In this document: in pieces, positions 6,819-14,807 of the stretch
Position numbering within the stretch: the first letter of the stretch is position 1
How the letters are laid out: each line of letters opens with the position of its first letter
NCBI RefSeq assembly: GCF_021173675.1
Contig: NZ_JAIHON010000020.1
Span: 62,001 to 126,000 of the forward strand
Source: Streptomyces lincolnensis
GTDB taxonomy: Bacteria; Actinomycetota; Actinomycetes; Streptomycetales; Streptomycetaceae
DNA: 64,000 nucleotides
Reading direction: 5' to 3'
The notes under the pieces: generated by a model
What the model saw: only the letters and a program-made list of their open reading frames with translations
The model's database searches: none
Told to the model about the DNA's origin: nothing
Program-made: the position numbers and the translations under genes

Positions 6819-9548
6819 TCAGGCTTCGACGTTGATGCCGTAGTCCGCAGCCAGACCGGCGAGCCCGGTGTCGTAGCCCTGACCGACAGCACGCGCCTTC
6901 CAACTCGAACCATGCCGATAGATCTCCATCGCGATGGTGACGGTCTCGCCCGAGGCGAACGGCACGGGCGTGAAGGCGATGCCTCCGCCAGTGGGTTGGG
7001 TGATCTCGGCGTGCCAGGTGGTGTGCTGGTCGAAGGAAGCGGTGGGCTGGGCCTCGAGGTCGATGCTGGCGATGACGGCTACGGTGTGGACGTCCTCGGG
7101 AAGATGGGGCAGATCTGCAGTGACCGTGTCGCTGCTGGTGCGGACTCCGTCGTGGTGCGGGTGGTTGTAGAAGACGAGGTCGTGGTCGCTGCGCACCTTG
7201 CCGTTGCTGGCGAGGAGGACGGCAGAGACATCGACTGGGACGCCGGTGGTGATGAGGCGCACCGCTACGGATTCGGTGCGCAGCGGGGCGTTGGCCCCTT
7301 TGGCCAGCATGCGCTGGGCGTTGTCCAGCAGGCCGGGGCTGGCCTCCGCTGTCCCTGCGGCCGGTTCACTAGGGGGAGGACTGGCGTCGGTGAGAGAGGC
7401 CAGGGTGCGCTGGAAGACAGACCAGCCTTCGGCTTCGTTTCCGGGCCAGGCCAGGGCCAGCCGTCTGGAACCGAACTGTTTGAACGTGGGGGGTTGTCCG
7501 AGGGCTTCGTGGAGCTGCATGTAGCGCAGGCTCTCGATGGCTAGGCCGTTGAGTTGCCATTGCCGTTGGGCTTCTTCGGGCTGGTTCCTGCGCAGGTCGT
7601 CGTCGACGGCGATGCCGCCGAGTGCGGTGTAGACGCGGCGGGCGAAGTCGTAGCAGTCGCTCGGCAGGAGACGGGCCGGGCGCTCCTGCTGTGCGGGCGC
7701 GGGCTCTCCGATCGCGGTGTACAGGCCGCCGAGGTCGCCTCCGGTCCACTGGTTGGCCGCGGCGGTGGCGAACTGGGCGAACTGGATCAGTGTGGGCGGC
7801 CGGCCCTTCGCGGCCACGTGCCGGTGATGGTCGCGGGCGACGTCCTCCAGTGCGGTGCGCCAGCGCTGCTCAAGGTAGGTGCCGAGATACTGGTCGGCCC
7901 AGGCGCGGCGATGGCGGGTGACGATGTCGCGCACCCTCTCGAAGCCTTCCCGACGGCTGCCGCTGCTGTAGCTCATGGTCAGGCTGAACGAGCCGACGGT
8001 CGTGTCCACCGGGAGCTCCTTGCGGTCCCTGACGATTGGCTCCTCTGGCCCCAAATGCCTTTCAGCAGTGCGCAGTTCCTCAAACAGCCCCGTCGGGACG
8101 GGGCAGCCGGCATCTCGCAGCGCGGTCAGGGGGCGGCTGTAGTAGTCGGCCACACCGGACAGAGGGGCGCGGGAGTAGGGGCCTTCGCACACGAACCAGG
8201 CGGTGAGCGCGAGGCCGTGCCAGAACTCCAGGGCCGGGCCGAGGGTTTGGGCCATCAGCTGGTGTGGGTGTGGGTTGCTGACGATGCTCCTGGCGTGCCT
8301 CTGCAAGGTCACCGACTGCCACAGCCGGTCCACCTGCTCGTTGACCGAGGCGGGCAGCACCTGTTTGTACAGCTGCTGGGTGAAGATGTGCTCGTCCGGC
8401 CCGAGGCCCATGATGCCGTCATCGACGAGACCCCACAGTGACCGCATGCCGGGGCGCTGGACGGCGTGCGCCTGGTCGAAGGCCGTCCACCACTCGCGCA
8501 GGGCCGCCACGCGTTCCTCCACGGGGGAGAGGGAGGTCGGGCCGCCGAGGAAGGCCGCGAGCATCGCATGAATCTGGTCCTCCGGGATGCCCGCCTCGGC
8601 CGCCATGCCGGCCGCCTGGGCGGACATTCCCACATACAGGCGCGGCTCGGGCAGCGCGGTGATGACCTCCTCGTCCGGGTGCGGCGGCGCCTGCAGGTAG
8701 TCCAGCGCGGCCAGCCAGTCGCCGGCGAAGTAGCCGGAGACAACCGGCTGCAGCGCACGCGTCACCACCCGGCGCGCGAGGGCGGTACCGGTCTTGGATT
8801 TCTTGGCGAAACCGGCCATCAGCGCCTGCAGCTGCAGGATGCGATGACGGGTGACGAGCTGCAGCGGATCAACGCCCCCCAAAGCGTCCAGGAGGCGCAG
8901 GCGGGCGCGCTGCTGGCCCTGCCGGTCCAGCCGGTGCCATCCGCCGCCGAAGCGAAAGTCCTCCAGAACATCGCCGGCGATGCCCAGCAGCCGGTAGCGT
9001 GCCTCGATGCCGGACCACACCTGCCGCTGGTCGTCGATCGTTTTCGTCGGCCCGGCTGCCCTCACCCGGATCGGTTCGATCAGTGTCTCGAACAACGGGA
9101 CCAGCACGGACCACAGCAGCACCGCGTCGGCCGCACCGTCCACCAGATTCACGCCGGCCGAGTCGTCCGCTGCCAGCGTCAGAGCATGGGCAGGGCGTTC
9201 GCGCACCAGGTGGGGCAGGTTCACCGCCCCGGCTTTCAGCGACAGCTTCTGCGGCAGATACCAGGCACCGCGCCGCTGCTGCTCCGGGACGCCGAACGTC
9301 TCGGCACACCATGTCTTTTCCTGGGCGCTGAGCCCCACCACCGCGACGCTGTCCGCGGCCTGCGGCCCGATGCCGCGGACCACCGCGGCCGCGGGCCGGC
9401 CCCTGAGCGCTGCAGTCAGCAGCCGGGCGGCGAGCGTGTCGAGCTGAGCGAACCTCTGCTGCTGCCCGCTGGCTGCCTCCAGGCCAAGTGCATCTTCGGG
9501 GCAGGCATCGATAGCGGGGTGCCACCAGCGCGGCTGGTCACTGGCCAC
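6819..9548 (-). CDS. Large protein with C-terminal TerD domain
   Basis: A 909-aa protein. Roughly the last 165 residues form a TerD/TerZ-type domain: VSAVLLASNGKVRSDHDLVFYN, then PEDVHTVAVIASID, and AMEIYRHGSSWKARAVGQGY with G-AGLAADYGINV at the end. TerD domains bind Ca2+ and occur in tellurite-resistance and stress or phage-response operons. The first ~740 residues are mostly helical and not recognised. The gene is last of a three-gene minus-strand operon; its start overlaps the nuclease-helicase stop by 11 nt, arguing for translational coupling and a joint complex. The fusion of a large unknown module to TerD, beside a nuclease-helicase, suggests a defence or DNA-damage system. Confidence 0.8.
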   Translation of the reverse strand: MASDQPRWWHPAIDACPEDALGLEAASGQQQRFAQLDTLAARLLTAALRGRPAAAVVRGIGPQAADSVAVVGLSAQEKTWCAETFGVPEQQRRGAWYLPQKLSLKAGAVNLPHLVRERPAHALTLAADDSAGVNLVDGAADAVLLWSVLVPLFETLIEPIRVRAAGPTKTIDDQRQVWSGIEARYRLLGIAGDVLEDFRFGGGWHRLDRQGQQRARLRLLDALGGVDPLQLVTRHRILQLQALMAGFAKKSKTGTALARRVVTRALQPVVSGYFAGDWLAALDYLQAPPHPDEEVITALPEPRLYVGMSAQAAGMAAEAGIPEDQIHAMLAAFLGGPTSLSPVEERVAALREWWTAFDQAHAVQRPGMRSLWGLVDDGIMGLGPDEHIFTQQLYKQVLPASVNEQVDRLWQSVTLQRHARSIVSNPHPHQLMAQTLGPALEFWHGLALTAWFVCEGPYSRAPLSGVADYYSRPLTALRDAGCPVPTGLFEELRTAERHLGPEEPIVRDRKELPVDTTVGSFSLTMSYSSGSRREGFERVRDIVTRHRRAWADQYLGTYLEQRWRTALEDVARDHHRHVAAKGRPPTLIQFAQFATAAANQWTGGDLGGLYTAIGEPAPAQQERPARLLPSDCYDFARRVYTALGGIAVDDDLRRNQPEEAQRQWQLNGLAIESLRYMQLHEALGQPPTFKQFGSRRLALAWPGNEAEGWSVFQRTLASLTDASPPPSEPAAGTAEASPGLLDNAQRMLAKGANAPLRTESVAVRLITTGVPVDVSAVLLASNGKVRSDHDLVFYNHPHHDGVRTSSDTVTADLPHLPEDVHTVAVIASIDLEAQPTASFDQHTTWHAEITQPTGGGIAFTPVPFASGETVTIAMEIYRHGSSWKARAVGQGYDTGLAGLAADYGINVEA

Positions 9549-11610
9549 CGGTCAGCCTCCGCATGTAGTCGACGAACTGCTCAAACGGCATCGGGGTCGC
9601 GGTGTTCTGCGCGTAGACGGCGTAGCGCTGCGCCATCAGCTGCATCTCCCGCTCCGAGCGCCGGGCCTCCACCCGGTCCAGGTCATGCACGACCCGCTGC
9701 TCGACACGTCCCTGCTCGTACAGCACGAACGCGTCAACTCCGCCCGGGAGCGCACTGTCTGATTCCCCTTCCCCCGGGCCCCGACCATCTACGAAGCTCG
9801 CCTCCAGCGTGGAGGTGTCGATCAAAGGAACGTCCAGGAGCAGCGCGGGATCCATGTCGTTGTCCTCGCACATGGCCTCCAGATGGTCCTCAAGGCCGAG
9901 TTCGGCATGGCAGACCACATCCAGGTACTGCTGATCGGCGGCCAGACCGGGATGCCGCAGCACCCGCACACCACGTCCGATGAACTGGTAGAACTCGCCG
10001 AAACTGCCATAGGGGCGCACCGGCACGACCACGGTGATGGGCGGGAAGTCGTAGCCCTGGCCCAGCATCCGCAGTTGCACGATGCCCTGAAGATCACCCG
10101 AGTCCGACTCGAAGCGCCGCCGGGTGGCCTTGATCGACGACGCCGACATGCTGTGGTGCAGCGTGGCGCAGGGAATGCCATATTCTTCGGCGATCCGGGC
10201 GATCTGCTGAGCGTGGGCCTCACCCATCGCCGCGAACAGCGCCCGGGGTTTGACCGGGGCCAGCAGCTTGGCCTGGGCGTCCAGACAAGCCCGGGTCACC
10301 ATCATCACCTGCCGGATCGAGGCATCGGACTGCGCGGTGATGCGGGCCATCCTCCGCTCGTTGCCCAACGCCGCCAACAGCGCATCACGGCCGGTGATCT
10401 GCTCACGTCGCCCGTCCGGCCACACCGCCTCGTACACCGTCGTCGCCGCATCCGGGGCGAACCGGTGCACACGCAGGTTCTTCGCCGAGCCGTCCGCGAC
10501 AGAGTCGACCAGCCGGTAGCGGTAGACGACATCGGCGTCGATCGGCTTGCCGTCCAAACGCTGGAAGCACGCCGACATCAACAGCGTGCGTGCACCGTGG
10601 AAGTGAGCGAACAGCCGCTGGTAGGACGCGCTGGCCGCGATATGGGCCTCGTCGACCACGATGAAGTCGACGTCGCCCGGCTCCAACTTGGCCAGCAGAT
10701 CCCCCTCCCTCTCTCCGGTGCCCAGCGCGTGGAAGTTGGTGACCAGCACGTCCGCGGCCAGCAACCGTTGCCGGCTCACCCCGCTGATCTGTCCGTCCTC
10801 CGCATCCAGCACCAGCGTGGCCGGCGGCTTCGCCCCCGGCAGCAGGGGCCCGCCCGCCAGCCCGTACAAGACGTTGCCCGGCACTCCAGGGTCGAGTGCT
10901 TTGGCGAAGGTGCCGCGGATGACCGAGCCCGGCGTCACCACCAGGGCTCGCCGCTTGGTGAACGACAACGCAGCCGCCACCCCCAGCGCGGTCTTGCCGG
11001 CCCCGACCGCCATCACCGTGGCCGCATGCCGGCCACCGGAGGCGTAGTAGTTGGCCAGCGCCGCCAGGGCCTCGTCCTGGCAGGTACGCAACGGCTCCCG
11101 GGCCACCTGAGCGCGAACACCGGCAAAGTAAGCCTCATCGTCCGCTGACCGGATGCCCCGAGGAGGATCGGCCGCCCGCAGGGGATCGCCCGCCATCTCC
11201 GGGACCTCGACGCGCGGGGCGGCGATGACCAGGGGCGAGAGCACGGCATCCTGGCGCAGCATCGCCTGAAGCTGGGCAACACAGCGTGCGGTGTCCAGGC
11301 GCACCGCATCGTAGGAAAACCGCAACACCGTCAGCCCCGTGGCCGCCAGGTCGTTCTGCCGCAGCCGGTCGTAGGTGAAGGCGGCACGGTCACTGTGGAA
11401 GGTGAACCCGTCCAACTCCACAGCCAGCTGCAGCGATCCGCCGGCGATCAGATAGTCCAGCCGGTAGGTGCGCTCGTTGACGGTCACCGGATGCTGGCTG
11501 TGCACATGCGCCACGATGCCCCACTGCGCGGCGGGGGTGAGCACCCAGCGCAGGAAGGCCTCTTCCAGGTAGGACGCCGAGGGGATCAGCTGCTCCAGCC
11601 CAGCGCTCAC
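9538..11610 (-). CDS. DUF559/Vsr-like nuclease fused to SF2 helicase
   Basis: The 690-aa product has an N-terminal PD-(D/E)xK-like module (about 45-105) of the DUF559/Vsr sort: RLDYLI, then VELDGFTFHSD, D-LRQNDLAATGLTVLRF. An SF2 helicase follows, with Walker A VGAGKTALG (Lys206), VVDEAH (320-323), LMSACF in place of the usual SAT motif, and QFIGRGVRVLRHP as motif VI. It should couple ATP-driven translocation on DNA to cleavage. It is the middle gene of a tight operon: a 4-nt ATGA overlap with the 198-aa protein upstream and an 11-nt overlap with the TerD-tailed protein downstream. Restriction-like helicase-nucleases are common antiviral effectors; this combination is not one I can name. Confidence 0.82.
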   Translation of the reverse strand: MSAGLEQLIPSASYLEEAFLRWVLTPAAQWGIVAHVHSQHPVTVNERTYRLDYLIAGGSLQLAVELDGFTFHSDRAAFTYDRLRQNDLAATGLTVLRFSYDAVRLDTARCVAQLQAMLRQDAVLSPLVIAAPRVEVPEMAGDPLRAADPPRGIRSADDEAYFAGVRAQVAREPLRTCQDEALAALANYYASGGRHAATVMAVGAGKTALGVAAALSFTKRRALVVTPGSVIRGTFAKALDPGVPGNVLYGLAGGPLLPGAKPPATLVLDAEDGQISGVSRQRLLAADVLVTNFHALGTGEREGDLLAKLEPGDVDFIVVDEAHIAASASYQRLFAHFHGARTLLMSACFQRLDGKPIDADVVYRYRLVDSVADGSAKNLRVHRFAPDAATTVYEAVWPDGRREQITGRDALLAALGNERRMARITAQSDASIRQVMMVTRACLDAQAKLLAPVKPRALFAAMGEAHAQQIARIAEEYGIPCATLHHSMSASSIKATRRRFESDSGDLQGIVQLRMLGQGYDFPPITVVVPVRPYGSFGEFYQFIGRGVRVLRHPGLAADQQYLDVVCHAELGLEDHLEAMCEDNDMDPALLLDVPLIDTSTLEASFVDGRGPGEGESDSALPGGVDAFVLYEQGRVEQRVVHDLDRVEARRSEREMQLMAQRYAVYAQNTATPMPFEQFVDYMRRLTGGQ

Positions 11611-12203
11611 GCTGCCCCGCCAACCGCCGCCTCGGCCACCAGCGCGCCGAGCTTCTCCGAAAGGCGGGCCACCGCATCCTCACCCTGGTCGAAACGGGTC
11701 AGCCGCCGCGCCACCTCGAGAGCGTCGGTCAGGGCGCCTTCGCGTTCCAGCAGCATCACCAGCCGAGGAACGGACGTCACATGCACGAACGAAGCCGGGA
11801 CAGGGCCGGTGTCAAAGGAGACCGCCTGAGGGGCAGCCTCCATCAACTCCAAGTCCAGCAGCGCGAACACCTCAAGCAGCTCAAGCCCGTCAGGGTAGGA
11901 GCGCCTGCCGCTCCACAAGCGGTCCACCGCACCTTGGAGGACGAAGTGGTAGTCCATCGCTTCACCGGGAAGCTCCAGCGCCTCCCAGACTCGGGTAACC
12001 AGGTCCGTCCCGCTCACGTCCACCGGCACATGCCGGCTGGCTGGCGTTGCCGACGTACTGCCCTCAGCAGACGGCCACATCAGCGAGCCGTACGACACCT
12101 CCGGACGGACACGTGCCGCGTCGAGCGCTTCGCGGACGACACCAGGGCTCCCGGCGAACCGCACACCGGGAATCGCCGCCATACGCTCAAACCAGGTTGC
12201 CAT
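11607..12203 (-). CDS. Uncharacterised 198-aa first gene of the nuclease-helicase/TerD operon
   Basis: No family was recognised. The protein is mostly alpha-helical, Leu/Ala/Glu-rich, with a Pro/Ser/Thr linker near residues 45-60 (SAEGSTSATPASRHVPVDV) and a helical C-terminus ending LSEKLGALVAEAAVGG. The start is ATG 12203, preceded by GAGCGGGGG. The stop overlaps the nuclease-helicase start as ATGA, so the stoichiometry is probably fixed and this may be a sensor or assembly subunit. That role rests on operon structure alone. Confidence 0.7.
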   Translation of the reverse strand: MATWFERMAAIPGVRFAGSPGVVREALDAARVRPEVSYGSLMWPSAEGSTSATPASRHVPVDVSGTDLVTRVWEALELPGEAMDYHFVLQGAVDRLWSGRRSYPDGLELLEVFALLDLELMEAAPQAVSFDTGPVPASFVHVTSVPRLVMLLEREGALTDALEVARRLTRFDQGEDAVARLSEKLGALVAEAAVGGAA

Positions 12204-12456
12204 GGCCCCCGCTCACCCCCACGCTCACGGCGTCCACCGCCGCTCCAGCCACACCCACGCGCCGTGGTGCGGCCGGTCCGCAACCGTGCACCCCACTGGG
12301 CACGGCCCACAGACCCAGTGCATCCTCTCGCGCCGTTGCCTTCGGGCGCAGGATTCTCTCAAACAGCACGCCGACTGAGTGACTCCTTGCGGGTGGGTGC
12401 CCCGATAGTGGGGCACTCTCGCCATTCCCGCATCGCGCACGGCCTGCATACCTACT

Positions 12457-13467
12457 GTGGGACAGGTGAGGACTGAGACAGCGGAGCTCATCCCGGTCGG
12501 TCTGATGGGCTGCTACGGCATGCCAGTTGACCGTTTTTACGGACAGCCGATGGACGCGGTCACCTGGATCACCGACCCCTTCATGCACAGCGATCCTTCA
12601 TGCCGCGCCGCGCCGAGCGCTGGCTCAGGAGAGACACACCGTGTCCACTTCGGTGCGTTCACCGCGGCGCGCATGTGCAGATGCTGCCGAGTGGAGGCCG
12701 CCGCGGCGGACAGCGGTCTGGAGGACGCCATCGTCGCGCTCGTATTTCTTTGCGAGGGCCTTGAGGAAGAGACCGAAGAAGAAGAAAACCGCCGGAGACC
12801 GGACTATGTGCCGGACTTCCGTGGATCCAACTTCAACTGGAACCACTGGCGCTACCTGCAGTTCCAACTGGCGGAGACCACCGACGGCCTGCAAGCGCAC
12901 CCCTGGCTGTACGACTGGGCACGTCCCGCGCTGGCACGTGCCGCGGCCTACGCGGAACGCCGGTGTGAGGAACAGCAGACTCTCATCGACACAGCCACGA
13001 TCGAGCAGGCTGCCGTGACGCTGCAGCAGCGCGAGACGTCCACCGCGCGCCTGGCGCAGGCCTGGCAGACGTGGCGGCAGCGCAAGGGCCATGCCCGCGA
13101 GACCAGCCCGGACGATGCCTACTATGATCAGAACGCTCGCTTGAGGCCTCCCAACCCGTCCGGCACCAGGAGCCGCGCAGCGACCGTAGAGATCAGTATG
13201 CGACTTCCTCCCCTCGGGCCCGACGAGCTCGGACACCGCATGGTGGAACCCCTGTCGATGTGGGAGATCGCCGCGATCGCCGCCTATAGGACCACCGCAG
13301 ACTGGGCCCAAAGCGTCGTCACCCTGGCCGCGCCGCCTGTCGTCGCACAGGAGTTACTGAGCTCGGCGAGGGCCCTTGACGTGACACCACGTCCGTCTGG
13401 CGCTGGCCAGAGCCGTAGCAAGCCCGCGTCGTTTGCCCGGGGCCAGACTCGATGGTCCACAGCGTGA
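12457..13467 (+). CDS. Hypothetical protein with acidic stretch
   Basis: A 336-aa reading frame transcribed away from the operon to its left. No domain was recognised. Visible features are a Cys cluster (MCRCCRVEAA, about residue 75), an acidic run (EGLEEETEEEENRRR), a WNHWRYLQFQ aromatic patch and a Gln/Arg-rich helix (TLQQRETSTARLAQAWQTWRQRKG). GTG 12457 is one possible start; GTG 12466 or the ATG near 12505 are alternatives, as no strong ribosome site decides. Base composition fits coding on this strand. The 250 bases upstream hold no other gene. Confidence 0.55.
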   Translation: MGQVRTETAELIPVGLMGCYGMPVDRFYGQPMDAVTWITDPFMHSDPSCRAAPSAGSGETHRVHFGAFTAARMCRCCRVEAAAADSGLEDAIVALVFLCEGLEEETEEEENRRRPDYVPDFRGSNFNWNHWRYLQFQLAETTDGLQAHPWLYDWARPALARAAAYAERRCEEQQTLIDTATIEQAAVTLQQRETSTARLAQAWQTWRQRKGHARETSPDDAYYDQNARLRPPNPSGTRSRAATVEISMRLPPLGPDELGHRMVEPLSMWEIAAIAAYRTTADWAQSVVTLAAPPVVAQELLSSARALDVTPRPSGAGQSRSKPASFARGQTRWSTA

Positions 13468-13507
13468 GCTTCGACTTGGCAGGCCGAGCGTCTCTGCCGT
13501 GTGCGCC

Positions 13508-13855
13508 GGGCCGGTCCTAGGGCCTGTCTGGAGTTGCAGCCTTTGTGGGCTGATTCGGCTATCGGACCTGTGCTTGGCTGATGGAACCCTTCGCGCGACG
13601 CGACGCCAGCTGAGCGACAGTAAGGGGGAGTTGATCGAGTCGCTTCTTCCGGCCGGACAGTGCGCCCCGTATCCGCAGCGGCTGTGTGAGCAGTTCGAGG
13701 GCGTGGTGTGGGGCGGTTCTGGAGGACCGGCAGCCAGTGGCGGGAGATGCCGCGGGACGATGAGGAGTTCGGGCGCCTGGCATGCGGTCTACGAGCGCTC
13801 TGCCCACTGGCCCACGGTGTCAACTCTGGCAAAGCTGCGGTGCACTAAGCTCCTT
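13508..13855 (+). pseudogene. Remnant of an IS5-type transposase (5' part)
   Basis: A terminus-like sequence CCTAGGGCCTGTCTGGAG at about 13517 is followed by a decayed transposase start. One frame gives RRQLSDSKGELIESLLPAG and, after a frame change, WRTGSQWREMPRDDEEFG. These match the N-terminal DUF4096 region of IS5-family transposases. Frameshifts and the missing catalytic part mark it as dead. The terminus closely resembles the one at about 14195 bounding the other IS fragment. Confidence 0.6.
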
Positions 13856-13857
13856 TC

Positions 13858-14199
13858 ATGTGGAGTGAGTTGAACAACTATGGCTTCGAGAACGAGCATG
13901 ACTACTTGCGGTCGCTCAAGAAGGACGACAGCTATACGTTCACGTACCCGTTCGAGTACATCGCTAAGAACCACGGGAACGACAATTACGACGTCGGCAC
14001 AGCGGACATGGTGGTAAGGGTCCAGTGGTCCGACACTGAGGCCGGGTACACGATGGCTTACGACGTCGCCGAGATGTACAAAATCGACCCTGCTGAGGGG
14101 AACAGCGATGCAGCGGGCTTCTACGAGACCGACGTCTACTGGAGGCTCGTGAACGACCTCGACAGCATGGGGATCGGCTCCGAGCTTCGTGCCACCTAG
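13858..14199 (+). CDS. Small hypothetical protein of lower GC
   Basis: A 113-aa acidic, aromatic-rich protein (MWSELNNYGFENEHDYLRSL..., VYWRLVNDLDSMGIGSEL) from ATG 13858. The gene has visibly more A/T than its neighbours and lies between two IS5-type remnants, so recent transfer is likely. No domain was recognised; the size and acidity would fit an immunity or anti-restriction protein, but nothing in the sequence proves it. The stop codon abuts the terminus of the next IS fragment. Confidence 0.6.
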   Translation: MWSELNNYGFENEHDYLRSLKKDDSYTFTYPFEYIAKNHGNDNYDVGTADMVVRVQWSDTEAGYTMAYDVAEMYKIDPAEGNSDAAGFYETDVYWRLVNDLDSMGIGSELRAT

Positions 14200-14760
14200 G
14201 GTCTGTTAGGAGTCGTGATCACGTGGCGGGGGCGAGGCTGCGCATCCAGATGATCGATCCGCGCAGTTGAAGCCCCGCCATGTAGCTCTCGTGTGTCTTG
14301 TCGTAGCGGGTTGCCAGGCCTCGCCATGCCTTGATCTTGTTGATGCAGCGCTCCACCGTATTGCGGTCCTTGTACCGGTCGGCATCGTGTGAGACGGGTC
14401 GCCCGCCGACGCTGCCACGCTTCTTGCGGTTCGCGGACTGATCCACCTTCTCCGGGATCACCACCCTGATCCCGCGTCTGCGCAAGTAGGCACGGTTGGC
14501 CCGCGACGAGTACGCCTTATCGGCGGCCACCGCATCAGGCCTGGTCCGCGGACGGCCGACGGGCCCGCGCACCTTGATCTCCTTTAGCACAGCGACGAAC
14601 CGAGGGCTGTCGGCGGCCTGCCCGGGCGTGAGCACAAAGGCCAACGGGTGACAGTGCCAGTCCGCTGCAAGGTGGACCTTGCTGGTCGGCCCGCCACGAG
14701 GGCGACTCAGAAAGAGGCAGAGCATCGTCGGAGCGGCACGCACCAGGTCTGCGGGATCTT
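14200..14760 (-). pseudogene. IS5-family transposase, 3' part only
   Basis: The minus strand encodes the C-terminal two-thirds of an IS5-type DDE transposase: SRPRGGPTSKVHLAAD, then LTPGQAADSPRF, ADKAYSSRANRAYLRRRGIRVVIPEK and YKDRNTVERCINKIKAWRGLATRYDK, ending at 14219. The terminus GGGTCTGTTAGGAGT lies about 17 nt beyond the stop. The N-terminus is lost at about 14710-14760, where the NACHT gene's leader begins. The element is not autonomous. Its orientation is opposite to the 5' remnant at 13508, so they are not simply two halves of one copy. Confidence 0.8.
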
Positions 14761-14807
14761 TAATCTGGCAACAGGAGCTGACGCCGAACAGCAAGGGGAA
14801 CCTGACG

